Assembly: GCF_958431955.1 (NCBI RefSeq)
Contig: NZ_CAUASN010000009.1
Coordinates: forward strand, 1 to 64,000
Direction of reading: 5' to 3'
From: an uncultured Adlercreutzia sp.
GTDB lineage: Bacteria > Actinomycetota > Coriobacteriia > Coriobacteriales > Eggerthellaceae
Length of the DNA stretch: 64,000 nt
The notes under the pieces were generated by a model, which ran no database searches, had not been told where the DNA came from, and was given only the letters and a program-made list of their open reading frames with translations. The position numbers were made by a program, and so were the translations under genes. This document shows, one piece after another, positions 1 through 7,192 of the stretch (position 1 is its first letter; the number at the start of each line of letters is the position of its first letter).

Positions 1-55
1 GCAGGATGACCTTCTTGAGGTCGCCGATCTCGCTCTTGACGTTTACTCCTTGCAT
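1..55 (-). CDS. arcA: Arginine deiminase, N-terminus only (runs off left edge)
   Basis: Only the first 18 codons are present. They read MQGVNVKSEIGDLKKVIL, which matches the start of arginine deiminases (a short leader, then SEIG-LK-V-L before the HRPG segment). The enzyme hydrolyses arginine to citrulline and ammonia, the first step of the ADI energy pathway used by many gut Coriobacteriia. A GGAGAG ribosome site lies 3 to 8 nt before the ATG at 55. It is transcribed away from the membrane LuxR gene at 447, so the two share one upstream region. The identification rests on a short stretch but the motif is characteristic. Confidence 0.75.
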   Translation of the reverse strand, partial: MQGVNVKSEIGDLKKVIL

Positions 56-389
56 GGGACTCTCCGATCTGGCGCCGCCGGGCGCCTGTCGTGTGCCGGC
101 TGCCGCGGTTTCCCTCCGCGGCCATCGCTTCCTTGGCGATGTTGCATGAGTCCAATGTGCGGGATGCTCAGCTTTTGCGAAAGGTCTAAACCAGGTGTAG
201 CGCCGCGTGTAAGTTGCGCCTATGCAGCGGGCCTTCTCCCTACAACCTCCATAAACCGCAGATCAAATCCATATTTTCTTCGCAACATCCATTGACAGAA
301 CGTCAGCTTCTTGAGCACCGTTACCTTCCCGTTGATTATTTTGATCAAAAAAATCGCCCGTCGCAGGACGCCCGCGGGAGCGCGCCGAG
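56..389. other. Shared upstream region of arcA and the LuxR gene
   Basis: This non-coding stretch lies between the divergent arcA and LuxR genes. About 231-350 is clearly more AT-rich than its surroundings, as expected for a divergent promoter and operator region. I see no strong -35/-10 pair for arcA. The best minus-strand candidate, TTACAC and TTTAGA 16 bp apart near 190-220, is weak. No confident operator dyad was recognised. Confidence 0.4.
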
Positions 390-390
390 T

Positions 391-401
391 TGGTATATAA
401 T
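391..401 (+). promoter_or_regulatory. Candidate extended -10 of the LuxR gene
   Basis: TGG followed by TATATAAT gives an extended -10 (TG element plus TATATA or TATAAT) about 46 nt before the ATG at 447. There is no good -35 at 16-18 bp, which is typical of extended -10 or activator-dependent promoters. Start of transcription near 407 is inferred. Confidence 0.45.
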
Positions 402-446
402 GGCCCCGAGGGCACAACGCCTGGGGGCTGGCAGAAGAAGGGATCT

Positions 447-1412
447 ATGGGACTTGTCATCTTCTACGAGACGCTTCTGATCATTCTCGTCTCGGTGCTC
501 ACCGCCGCGGTCTGCCTCTCCTCGTACCTGGTCACGCGTCGCAAGACCATGTTCTTCGCCTGCGGTGCCTTCCTCTTCTACTTCTTGGACGTGGCATCCA
601 TCCTGCAGGACGACTACGCCGCCCGAGCGCTCGGGCCCGACCTCTCCCCCGAGTACCTCTTCTTCCGCTCCATCTACACCCTCGTCACCGGCGCGGGCTT
701 CCTCGGCGCGTTCTGGCTCATGGTTTGCGAGTACATCGGCGAGCGAAGCCGCACGGTGCGCATCGCCCCCATCGCGGTGTTCTGCGTCGCCTCCTTCGTG
801 CTGCTGATCGTCTCCGGCGAGAGCAAGGCGCTGCGCTTCTGCTTCTACAACTGCCGCGCCTGCTTCATGTTCTGGATCCTGCTCTACGGCGGCGTCTACT
901 ACCTGAGAACCCGCGACGAGGTGGAGCGCCAGCGCCTCGCCCGCTACCTGCCCCACTGCGTGGCCCTCGCGGCCCTCGGCGCGCTCATGGTCTTCGAGGA
1001 CGTCATGTTCTTCCTCGTGCTGTCCTGCGACACCGTCACCGTGGGGCCCTTCACGCTCTCGGCCGAGCGTAACTACGCCGAGAACCTGCTTATGCTCATC
1101 TGTGCCCTCATGACCTGCCACTTCGCCCTGCGCCAGCTCGACATCCACTCGCACACCTCCCCGGTGGTCGACGACACAAAGCGCTACCATCAGACCGCCG
1201 AGGACCTGCTCATGTACGCGCGGCGCCACCAGCTGACGGCCCGCGAGCAGGAGGTGCTCGACTACATCCTGCGCGATCAGGACAACCAGAACATCGCCTC
1301 GGCCATGTCGCTCGCGCCCTCTACCGTGAAGGTGCACGTGCACAACATCCTCCAGAAGACCGGGCACGCCAATCGCCAGGAGCTCATCCAGGATTTCTGG
1401 AAGACCGTCTAG
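447..1412 (+). CDS. Membrane-bound LuxR-family transcriptional regulator
   Basis: 321 aa. Residues 1-225 hold about seven hydrophobic segments (roughly 5-27, 34-52, 73-98, 104-122, 131-150, 165-190, 205-222). The C-terminus (about 255-318) is a LuxR DNA-binding domain with LTAREQEVLDYILR, IASAMSLAPSTVKVHVHNIL and a terminal helix. This seven-helix plus LuxR layout is common in Eggerthellaceae, where a membrane sensor is fused directly to the output domain. The ATG at 447 is preferred over one 19 codons upstream because AGAAGAAGG precedes it closely and the protein then begins at the first membrane helix. Divergence from arcA suggests, but does not prove, control of arginine use. Its stop codon overlaps that of convergent polA. 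Confidence 0.85.
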   Translation: MGLVIFYETLLIILVSVLTAAVCLSSYLVTRRKTMFFACGAFLFYFLDVASILQDDYAARALGPDLSPEYLFFRSIYTLVTGAGFLGAFWLMVCEYIGERSRTVRIAPIAVFCVASFVLLIVSGESKALRFCFYNCRACFMFWILLYGGVYYLRTRDEVERQRLARYLPHCVALAALGALMVFEDVMFFLVLSCDTVTVGPFTLSAERNYAENLLMLICALMTCHFALRQLDIHSHTSPVVDDTKRYHQTAEDLLMYARRHQLTAREQEVLDYILRDQDNQNIASAMSLAPSTVKVHVHNILQKTGHANRQELIQDFWKTV

Positions 1413-4036
1413 TGCGCCTCGGCCCAGGTGGGCCCCCAGCTCACATCCACGAGCAGCGGCACGCGCAGGTCGGCCACGTTCTCCATCACCTCGCGCACCA
1501 TGGCCGAGAGGCGCTCCACCTCGTCGGCGGGCACCGAGAAGTCCAGCTCGTCGTGCACCTGGATCATCAGCTGGGCGCGGAAGCCCTCGGCGAGCAGGCG
1601 CCGCTGCACCTCGTTCATGGCCATCTTGATGATGTCGGCCGCCGTGCCCTGCATGGGGTGGTTCATGGCCGTGCGCTCGCCGAAGCCGCGCTGCTGGCCG
1701 TTGGAGCTCCTAAGCTCGGGAATGTGGCGCTTGCGGCCGAACATCGTCTCGGCGAAGCCGGTCTCCTTGGCGGCGGCCACCGTCTCGTCCAGATAGGCGC
1801 GCACACCCGGGTACACCTCGAAGTAGCGGTCGATCATATCCTTCGCCTCGGCCATGGGAATCTCCAGGGTCTGGGAGAGCCCGAAGGCCTGCTGGCCGTA
1901 CACGATGCCGAAGTTCACCGCCTTGGCCCGGCTGCGCAGCGCCGGCGTGACGTCGGCGGGGTCAAGCCCGAACACGCGCGCGGCGGTGGAGGTGTGCAGG
2001 TCGGCGCCGGAGTTGAAGGCCGCCACCAAATGCTCGTCGGCCGAGAGGTGCGCGAGCAGCCTGAGCTCGATCTGCGAGTAGTCGGCCGACAGGAACAGCT
2101 CCCCTTCCCGAAGCGGCGTGAAGCAGCTGCGGATCTGGCGGCCGAAATCGGTGCGCACGGGGATGTTCTGCAGGTTCGGATCGGACGAGGAGAGGCGCCC
2201 GGTGGTGGTCACCGTCTCGTTGAACTGGGTGTGCACGCGCCCGTCGGCGGCGCGCATGCGCGGCAGGGCGTCGATATAGGTGTTCTTGATCTTCGAGAAC
2301 TCGCGGTAGCGCAGGATGAGCTCCGGTAGCGGGTGGATGGCCGAGAGCTCCTTGAGCACCTTCGCGTCGGTGGAGTAGCCGCGCTGGTTCTTCTTCTTGG
2401 CCGGCAGCTCGAGCACCTCGAAGAGGATGTGGGCCAGCTGCTTGGGGCTGCTCAGGTTGAACGGCTCGCCGGCCAGCTCGTAGATCTGCGCTGTCAGATC
2501 GTCCACTTCCACCTGGGCCTCGGCCCCGAGCTTCTCGAGCAGGGGCACGTCGATGGCCGCGCCCACGCGCTCCATGCAGGCGAGCACGCCCACGAGCGGC
2601 AGATCGATTGAGGCGTAGGCGTCCCAGGTCTCGTCGCGGCGTAGGGCCTCCTCCAAAAGCTCCCTCAGCATGCGGGCGGCCGTGGCGTGCACGACGGCGC
2701 GCTCGGCGTCGGTCTCGGCGGCCGGCAGGGTGGCGCCGGCGGCCGACTCCATGAGCGAGTCGTAGGTGTAGGCGCTCGTGGACGAGTTCAGCACGTAGCC
2801 CGCCAGACCCAGGTCGAAGCCGTCCATGGCGAGCACCTCGGCGTCGGTCACGCGCGCCGGCTCGGCGGTGTCGGCCGGGTACACCCGGTGCACGTCGGCC
2901 TTCACGTCCAGGGCGCAGAACGAGCCCGCGCGCACCAGCGAGGCGAACAGGTCGAGGGCCGCCTCGCCCTCGGCGACGACGGACGCCTCGTCGGTCACGA
3001 AGGCCGCCGTGGCCCCGTCGTTGAACAGCGACACCTGCTCGGGATCGACGAAGGCCACGCCGACGGTCTCCCCGGCGGCGATGGCGCGCTCGATCTCGGC
3101 GGCGCCCTCGTCGCCCCGCAGCTCGGGGGCGAAGGAGAACTCCAGCTCGCGGGAGGGGGGCTCGGCGTCGATGAGCGACAGCACCCGGGCCAAGGGGCTT
3201 GCCAGCTGGTACTTGCCGAAGGCCTCCTCCACATCGGCCGCATCGAAAGCCGGGAAGGAGGCGTTCTCCAGATCGAGCGGGAAGTCCAGATCGCGCACGA
3301 TGGTGGCGATCTCGCGCGAGAGGAAGGCCGTCTCGCGGTTGTTCTCCAAATTCTCCTTCTGCTTGCCCTTCAGCTCGCCGATATGCTCGTAGATGCCCTC
3401 GATGGATCCGTAGGCCTGCAACAGCTTCGTGGCGGTCTTCGGGCCGATGCCGGGCACGCCGGGGATGTTGTCGGAGCTGTCGCCCATCAGCCCCAGGTAG
3501 TCGATGAACTGGGCGGGGGTCACGCCGTAGCGCTCCTCCACCTCGACCGGGCCGTTCACCGTGATGTCGGTGATGCCCTTCTTGGTGGTGACGATGCGGG
3601 TCGCCTCGGTGGCCAGCTGGTAGGCGTCCTTGTCGCCGGTCACGAGCAGCGTCTCGAAGCCGAGCTCCTCGTCGCGAGCGGCGATGGTGCCCAGGATGTC
3701 GTCGCCTTCCCAGCCGGGCACCTTCACCACGGGAATGGCCATGGCCTCCAAAAGCTCCTCCATGACGGGGAACTGCACGCGCAGCTCGTTGTCCATGGGC
3801 GGGCGCTGGGCCTTGTACTGGGCGAGCGCCTCGATGCGGTGGGTGGGCTTGCCGGCGTCGAAGGCGCACACGATGGCGTCGGGCGAGGCGATCTCGATGA
3901 ACTTGCACAGCATGGAAAGAAAGCCGAACACGGCGTTGGTGGGGGTGCCGTCCTTGGCGGTCATGGGCGTCTGCACGGCGTGGTAGGCCCGGTGCATGAG
4001 CGAGTTGCCGTCTATGACTGCGATCTTCTTCGACAT
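1409..4036 (-). CDS. polA: DNA polymerase I
   Basis: 875 aa, normal length for bacterial Pol I. It fills gaps and removes RNA primers. The 5' nuclease domain occupies about residues 1-290 (starts IAVIDGNSLMHRAYHA; contains VTGDKDAYQL and GDSSDNIPGVPGIG). The polymerase domain carries motif A DYSQIE at 652, the O-helix RSRAKAVNFGIVYGQ near 701 and motif C VHDE at 827. The middle segment (about 295-480) lacks the DxE and other acidic residues of a proofreading exonuclease, so 3'-5' activity is probably absent, as in Taq and Bst enzymes. It follows the GlnR-like gene by 42 nt and may be read through from glnA. TAG stops of polA and the LuxR gene overlap in a single CTAG. Confidence 0.97.
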   Translation of the reverse strand: MSKKIAVIDGNSLMHRAYHAVQTPMTAKDGTPTNAVFGFLSMLCKFIEIASPDAIVCAFDAGKPTHRIEALAQYKAQRPPMDNELRVQFPVMEELLEAMAIPVVKVPGWEGDDILGTIAARDEELGFETLLVTGDKDAYQLATEATRIVTTKKGITDITVNGPVEVEERYGVTPAQFIDYLGLMGDSSDNIPGVPGIGPKTATKLLQAYGSIEGIYEHIGELKGKQKENLENNRETAFLSREIATIVRDLDFPLDLENASFPAFDAADVEEAFGKYQLASPLARVLSLIDAEPPSRELEFSFAPELRGDEGAAEIERAIAAGETVGVAFVDPEQVSLFNDGATAAFVTDEASVVAEGEAALDLFASLVRAGSFCALDVKADVHRVYPADTAEPARVTDAEVLAMDGFDLGLAGYVLNSSTSAYTYDSLMESAAGATLPAAETDAERAVVHATAARMLRELLEEALRRDETWDAYASIDLPLVGVLACMERVGAAIDVPLLEKLGAEAQVEVDDLTAQIYELAGEPFNLSSPKQLAHILFEVLELPAKKKNQRGYSTDAKVLKELSAIHPLPELILRYREFSKIKNTYIDALPRMRAADGRVHTQFNETVTTTGRLSSSDPNLQNIPVRTDFGRQIRSCFTPLREGELFLSADYSQIELRLLAHLSADEHLVAAFNSGADLHTSTAARVFGLDPADVTPALRSRAKAVNFGIVYGQQAFGLSQTLEIPMAEAKDMIDRYFEVYPGVRAYLDETVAAAKETGFAETMFGRKRHIPELRSSNGQQRGFGERTAMNHPMQGTAADIIKMAMNEVQRRLLAEGFRAQLMIQVHDELDFSVPADEVERLSAMVREVMENVADLRVPLLVDVSWGPTWAEAH

Positions 4037-4078
4037 TGAGACTCCTTAGGGCATTGCGTTGAATCGGATGCCGGGCTC

Positions 4079-4753
4079 CTACATGTTCCACAGATACCCG
4101 ACGCCGCGCACTGTTTCCAGGCGCTGGGCGAGCTCGGGCCCAAGCTTGGCGCGCACGCGGCGCACGTGCACGTCCACGGTGCGGCTGCCGCCGTAGTAGT
4201 CGAAGCCCCACACGCGGCGCAGCAGCGCGTCGCGCGAGTAGGTGCGTCCAGGATGGGTGACGAGGAAGGCCAGAAGCGCGTACTCCAAATACGTAAGATC
4301 CACCGGCTCGCCGGCCACCTTCACCTGATAGGTGGCCAGGTTCACCGTCATGTTGTCCACGACGATGTAGTCGGCCGACGACCCCTCGTTGCCCGGCCAC
4401 AGAAGCTGGCGGATGCGCTGGGTGCACTCGGCCGCCGAGGCGCCGTGCACCACGAAGTCGGCCTTGCAGGACACGGGAAGGCGGAACTCAGCCAGCTGAT
4501 CCTCGTTCACGATGACGAGCATGGAGCCGGAGCCCTCCTCGGCCAGGGCGGACTCCACCGACGCGAGCGTCCCCAGGTGGTCGCCGCGGGCCTCATAGAT
4601 GACCAGATCGCGCGCCGGGTGGGCGGCGAGCAGCTTCTTGAACTGCACCGACGAGCCGGCCGCCACGTCCACATCCAGCTTCGAGAGCACCTGCTGGAAC
4701 TTGTGGGCGTTATCCAGGCTGTCGGCGATGAAGATGACGGTCTTGCGCTGCAT
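4079..4753 (-). CDS. GlnR-like orphan response regulator with atypical receiver
   Basis: 224 aa. Residues 125-224 form an OmpR/PhoB winged helix whose end, WGFDYYGGSRTVDVHVRRVR then AKLGPE, closely resembles Streptomyces GlnR. Residues 1-120 fold like a receiver, but the position of the phospho-accepting Asp is Glu (DLVIYEARG, about residue 54) and no other acidic pocket is evident. GlnR is likewise an orphan, non-phosphorylated regulator of nitrogen genes. The gene starts 1 nt after the glnA stop, so translation is probably coupled. No histidine kinase gene is adjacent. A nitrogen-control role is inferred from domain similarity plus linkage; family membership as OmpR-type is firm. Confidence 0.82.
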   Translation of the reverse strand: MQRKTVIFIADSLDNAHKFQQVLSKLDVDVAAGSSVQFKKLLAAHPARDLVIYEARGDHLGTLASVESALAEEGSGSMLVIVNEDQLAEFRLPVSCKADFVVHGASAAECTQRIRQLLWPGNEGSSADYIVVDNMTVNLATYQVKVAGEPVDLTYLEYALLAFLVTHPGRTYSRDALLRRVWGFDYYGGSRTVDVHVRRVRAKLGPELAQRLETVRGVGYLWNM

Positions 4754-4754
4754 G

Positions 4755-6125
4755 CTACAGCACCGCCAGACCGCGCTCGAGCTCCCAGGGCGTCACGATG
4801 CCCTGGTAGGCCTCCCACTCGGCGCGCTTGGCGCGCACCAGGTAGCCGTGGATGTGCTCGCCGAGCACCTCGCGCATGAGCGCGCTTCCCGCGAACAGCT
4901 CCACCGCCTCGCCCAGACTCTCGGGCAGCGTGGCGATGCCGCGGGCGCGATGCTCGTGGCGCGTGCAGCCCAAAGGCGCCCCGTCGTCGGCCGGGGGCAT
5001 GAGCTCAAGCCCCTCCTCGATGCCCGCCAGACCCGCGGCCAGCATGACGGCGAAGGCCAGATAGGGGTTGGCCGCCGGATCGGGGCTGCGCAGCTCCACG
5101 CGGCAGGCCGCCTCGCTGCGCGGCCGGTAGCCCGGGATGCGCACGAGGGTGGCGCGGTTGCGCGCGCCCCAGCTGATGCAGGTGGGCGCCTCCCCGCCCG
5201 GCTGCAGGCGCTTGTAGGAGTTCACGTACTGGTTCGTGACCAAGGTGTACTCCGGAGCGTACTTCAGAAGGCCGGCGATGTAGCTCTTCGCCGTGGCCGA
5301 CAGGTTGTAGCCCGACGGGTCGGCCTCGTCGAAGAACACGTTGTTGCCGTCCAGGTCGGTGAGGCTCTGGTGCACGTGCATGCCGTTGCCGGGCGCATCG
5401 GCCATGGGCTTGGGCATGAACGAGGCGTACACCCCGTGCTTCATGGCGATTTCCTTCACCACCTGCTTGTAGGTCATCACCGCGTCGGCCATGGAGAGCG
5501 CGTCGGCCGAGCGCAGGTCGATCTCATGCTGCGAGGGCCCCTTCTCGTGGTGCGAGTACTCCACGGGAATGCCCATCTTCTCCAGGGTGAGCACCGTGTC
5601 GCGGCGCAGGTCGGAGGCCGAGTCGAGCGAGGTGAGGTCGAAGTAGCTGCCCCGGTCGAGCACCTCGGTGCCCTGGGCGTCCTTGAAGTAGAAGTACTCC
5701 AGCTCCGGCCCCACCACGAACGCGTAACCCATCTCGGCGGCCCTGCGCACCATGCGGTCGAGCACGGAGCGCGGGTCGCCCTCGTAGGGGGCGCCCTCCG
5801 GGGTGCGGATGTCGCAGATCATGCGGGCCACGGCGTTGGCCTGGGGGCGCCACGGCAGCACCTGGAAGGTGGAGGGGTCGGGGAAGGCCAGCATATCGGA
5901 CTCGCTCACAGCCGAGAAGCCCTCGATGCAGCTGGCGTCGAAGCCCATGCCGTCCTCGAAGGCGCTCTCCAGCTCGCCGGGCACCACCGCGAAGGACTTC
6001 ATGTTCCCCAGCACGTCGGTGAACCAGAAGCGCACGAAGTGCACGTCCCGGCTCTCGATGGTCTTCAGCACGAAATCTTGCTCGGGGGTGGTTACCACGT
6101 CTCGCTCCTCGCTATCGTCGTTCAT
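4755..6125 (-). CDS. glnA: Glutamine synthetase, type I (alpha-like)
   Basis: 456 aa. Makes glutamine from glutamate, ammonia and ATP in the cytoplasm. Recognisable blocks are FTDVLGNMKSFAVVP near the N-terminus, EGFSAVSESDM, GPELEYFYF, GNGMHVHQSL and the RIPGYRP ATP/glutamate-binding region. There is no adenylylation tyrosine motif near the C-terminus, so this is the feedback-regulated alpha type rather than the ATase-regulated beta type. The ATG at 6125 has no ribosome site. A GTG nine codons in (6098) has GAGGAG six bases upstream and would give 447 aa; both starts are possible. First gene of glnA / GlnR-like / polA. Confidence 0.95.
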   Translation of the reverse strand: MNDDSEERDVVTTPEQDFVLKTIESRDVHFVRFWFTDVLGNMKSFAVVPGELESAFEDGMGFDASCIEGFSAVSESDMLAFPDPSTFQVLPWRPQANAVARMICDIRTPEGAPYEGDPRSVLDRMVRRAAEMGYAFVVGPELEYFYFKDAQGTEVLDRGSYFDLTSLDSASDLRRDTVLTLEKMGIPVEYSHHEKGPSQHEIDLRSADALSMADAVMTYKQVVKEIAMKHGVYASFMPKPMADAPGNGMHVHQSLTDLDGNNVFFDEADPSGYNLSATAKSYIAGLLKYAPEYTLVTNQYVNSYKRLQPGGEAPTCISWGARNRATLVRIPGYRPRSEAACRVELRSPDPAANPYLAFAVMLAAGLAGIEEGLELMPPADDGAPLGCTRHEHRARGIATLPESLGEAVELFAGSALMREVLGEHIHGYLVRAKRAEWEAYQGIVTPWELERGLAVL

Positions 6126-6133
6126 TCCGCATC

Positions 6134-6139
6134 ATTATA
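6134..6139 (-). promoter_or_regulatory. Candidate -10 (TATAAT) of glnA
   Basis: A perfect TATAAT on the minus strand ends only 8 nt before the ATG at 6125. Transcription would start at about 6126-6128, giving a leaderless message for that ATG or a 28-nt leader for the GTG at 6098. No consensus -35 is present (TGAGGG at 17 bp), suggesting an activator. A GlnR-type site was looked for and not convincingly found. Confidence 0.55.
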
Positions 6140-6215
6140 GTTCGCGCCCCGCAGCACCCTCACCCGAATTTACGAGTCTGCAAAAGAAAAGACCCGCGGC
6201 GGATGCGGCCCTCCC

Positions 6216-6332
6216 CCGCGGGGCTGCGGTCGGAGGCGCCGTGCTCAGACAGTCCTCGCTTGGTGGAAATGCCCACAGGGCATTTCCAGTCGCTGCGGAA
6301 CTCCGCGCGGACCCCCGACCACAGCCCCGCGG
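6216..6332 (+). repeat. Structured intergenic element, copy 1
   Basis: Outer inverted arms 6216-6233 and 6315-6332 pair over 17 of 18 positions. Inside are GCTCAGACAGTCCTCGCT (6243-6260), a hairpin 6264-6288 (11-bp stem TGGAAATGCCC, loop ACA) and TCGCTGCGGAACT (6290-6302). The 18-nt and 13-nt blocks recur identically in two other copies in this window, while hairpin and outer arms differ in sequence but keep pairing. It lies between the rpmE terminator and the glnA promoter. Confidence 0.85.
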
Positions 6333-6343
6333 CCCCTGAACGC

Positions 6344-6374
6344 AAAAAGACCCGCCGCGGATGCGGCGGGTCTT
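6344..6374 (-). terminator. Intrinsic terminator of rpmE
   Basis: An 11-bp perfect stem (AGACCCGCCGC with its complement, loop of 4) is followed on the minus strand by five U residues. It starts 19 nt after the rpmE stop codon. Confidence 0.88.
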
Positions 6375-6393
6375 CGCATGCGAGAAGCAAGGC

Positions 6394-6876
6394 CTACTCG
6401 GCGGCCTCCACGGCCTCGGCGACCTCGGCCTCGGACAGCTCCACGCCGGGAGCCTCCTCGGTCGTGGCCTCGGCAGCGGCGTCCTCCATGGACTGAACCT
6501 CTTCCTCGGCCTCGGCGCGGGCGGCCTCCTCGGCGGCCTTGGCGGCAAAGGCGGCGGCACGCTCGGCCTTAGCAGCGGCCTTGGCCTCGCGCTCGGCCTT
6601 CTTGGCGGCCTCGCGCTCGGCGATCTGAGCGGCGCGCTCGGCCTTCTTGGCGGCCTCGCGCTCGGCGACGACGTCCTTGGCGGAGCCGAAGCGGTCAGCG
6701 AAGCGCTGCACGCGGCCGCCGGTGTCGATCAGCTTCTGGGTGCCGGTGTAGAAGGGATGGCACGCGTTGCAGATGTCGATCTTCAGCTCGGGCTTCGTGG
6801 AGCGGGTGGTGAAGGTGTTGCCGCAGCTGCACTTCACGACGCAGTCCACGTACTCCGGATGAATGTCTTGCTTCAT
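6394..6876 (-). CDS. rpmE: 50S ribosomal protein L31 with long Ala/Glu tail
   Basis: 160 aa; ordinary L31 is about 70-80 aa. Residues 1-70 are a zinc-type L31 with Cys16, Cys18, Cys36 and Cys39 (CSCGNTF and ICNACHPFYTG). Residues 70-160 are an Ala-, Glu-, Lys-rich extension containing the near-repeats AEREAAKKAER, probably helical, ending in an acidic stretch. The ATG at 6876 is chosen because GGAGAA lies about 6 nt upstream and L31 proteins begin MK-DIHP. It has its own promoter, a leader with two identical hairpins, and a terminator, so it is monocistronic. The tail has no recognised function. Confidence 0.93.
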   Translation of the reverse strand: MKQDIHPEYVDCVVKCSCGNTFTTRSTKPELKIDICNACHPFYTGTQKLIDTGGRVQRFADRFGSAKDVVAEREAAKKAERAAQIAEREAAKKAEREAKAAAKAERAAAFAAKAAEEAARAEAEEEVQSMEDAAAEATTEEAPGVELSEAEVAEAVEAAE

Positions 6877-6893
6877 GGGTTCTCCTATCTTCC

Positions 6894-6941
6894 CTTGGTT
6901 TCCGACCAAGGATTCCGAATGTGGCTTGGTTTCCGACCAAG
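6894..6941 (-). promoter_or_regulatory. Twin identical hairpins in the rpmE leader
   Basis: The 17-nt imperfect palindrome CTTGGTTTCCGACCAAG occurs at 6894-6910 and again at 6925-6941, centre to centre 31 bp. Downstream of the mapped promoter both would be in the 5' leader RNA as 6-bp stems with 5-nt loops. Another palindrome, GACAAGCTTGTC, sits at the likely start of transcription (6946-6957). Either an autoregulatory ribosomal-protein leader or a tandem protein operator. Confidence 0.65.
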
Positions 6942-6959
6942 CCAGAGACAAGCTTGTCT

Positions 6960-6987
6960 ATATTAGCACCCCTTCGGCGCGATGCAA
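6960..6987 (-). promoter_or_regulatory. Promoter of rpmE
   Basis: On the minus strand TTGCAT (6982-6987) and TAATAT (6960-6965) are 16 bp apart. Predicted start is about 6953, giving a leader of roughly 77 nt. The -35 and 16-bp spacing match the rpsB promoter at 14482-14509. Confidence 0.7.
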
Positions 6988-6990
6988 GAG

Positions 6991-7016
6991 AAAAGACCCG
7001 CGCTACACGGGTCTTT
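6991..7016 (-). terminator. Intrinsic terminator downstream of desulfoferrodoxin
   Basis: AAAGACCCG pairs with CGGGTCTTTT around a short loop, and on the minus strand the stem runs into TTTTCTC. It follows repeat copy 2 and precedes the rpmE promoter directly. Confidence 0.75.
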
Positions 7017-7055
7017 CAAGATTAGTCGGGGAATGGCCCCAAGCAAAGCAAAGTA

Positions 7056-7174
7056 GGCCGCGGCCAGGAGGTGAGGGTCCGCGCGCAGTTCCGCAGCGAA
7101 CGGGACAGTCCTGTGGACTGTCCCGCCGAGCGAGGACTGTCTGAGCACGGCGCCCTTGCCTCCTGGCCGCGGCC
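7056..7174 (-). repeat. Structured intergenic element, copy 2
   Basis: Perfect 16-bp outer arms at 7056-7071 and 7159-7174. The core is reversed relative to copies 1 and 3: the 18-nt block is at 7129-7146 and the hairpin at 7101-7125 has stem CGGGACAGTCC with loop TGT on the plus strand (ACA when read in core orientation). The hairpin stem sequence differs entirely from the other copies yet is again 11 bp and perfect. It lies 18 nt after the desulfoferrodoxin stop. Confidence 0.85.
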
Positions 7175-7192
7175 GGACAGGTTGACTCGGCC

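Noticed and set aside
1962..4427. An 821-codon minus-strand frame overlapping polA
   Set aside because: Second frame of polA; Arg/Gly/His-rich composition and no recognisable domain, while polA motifs are complete in their own frame.
6184..6210. Second rpmE terminator at the glnA side of repeat copy 1
   Set aside because: A T-rich run follows GC-rich sequence on the minus strand but no stem longer than about 4 bp forms there.
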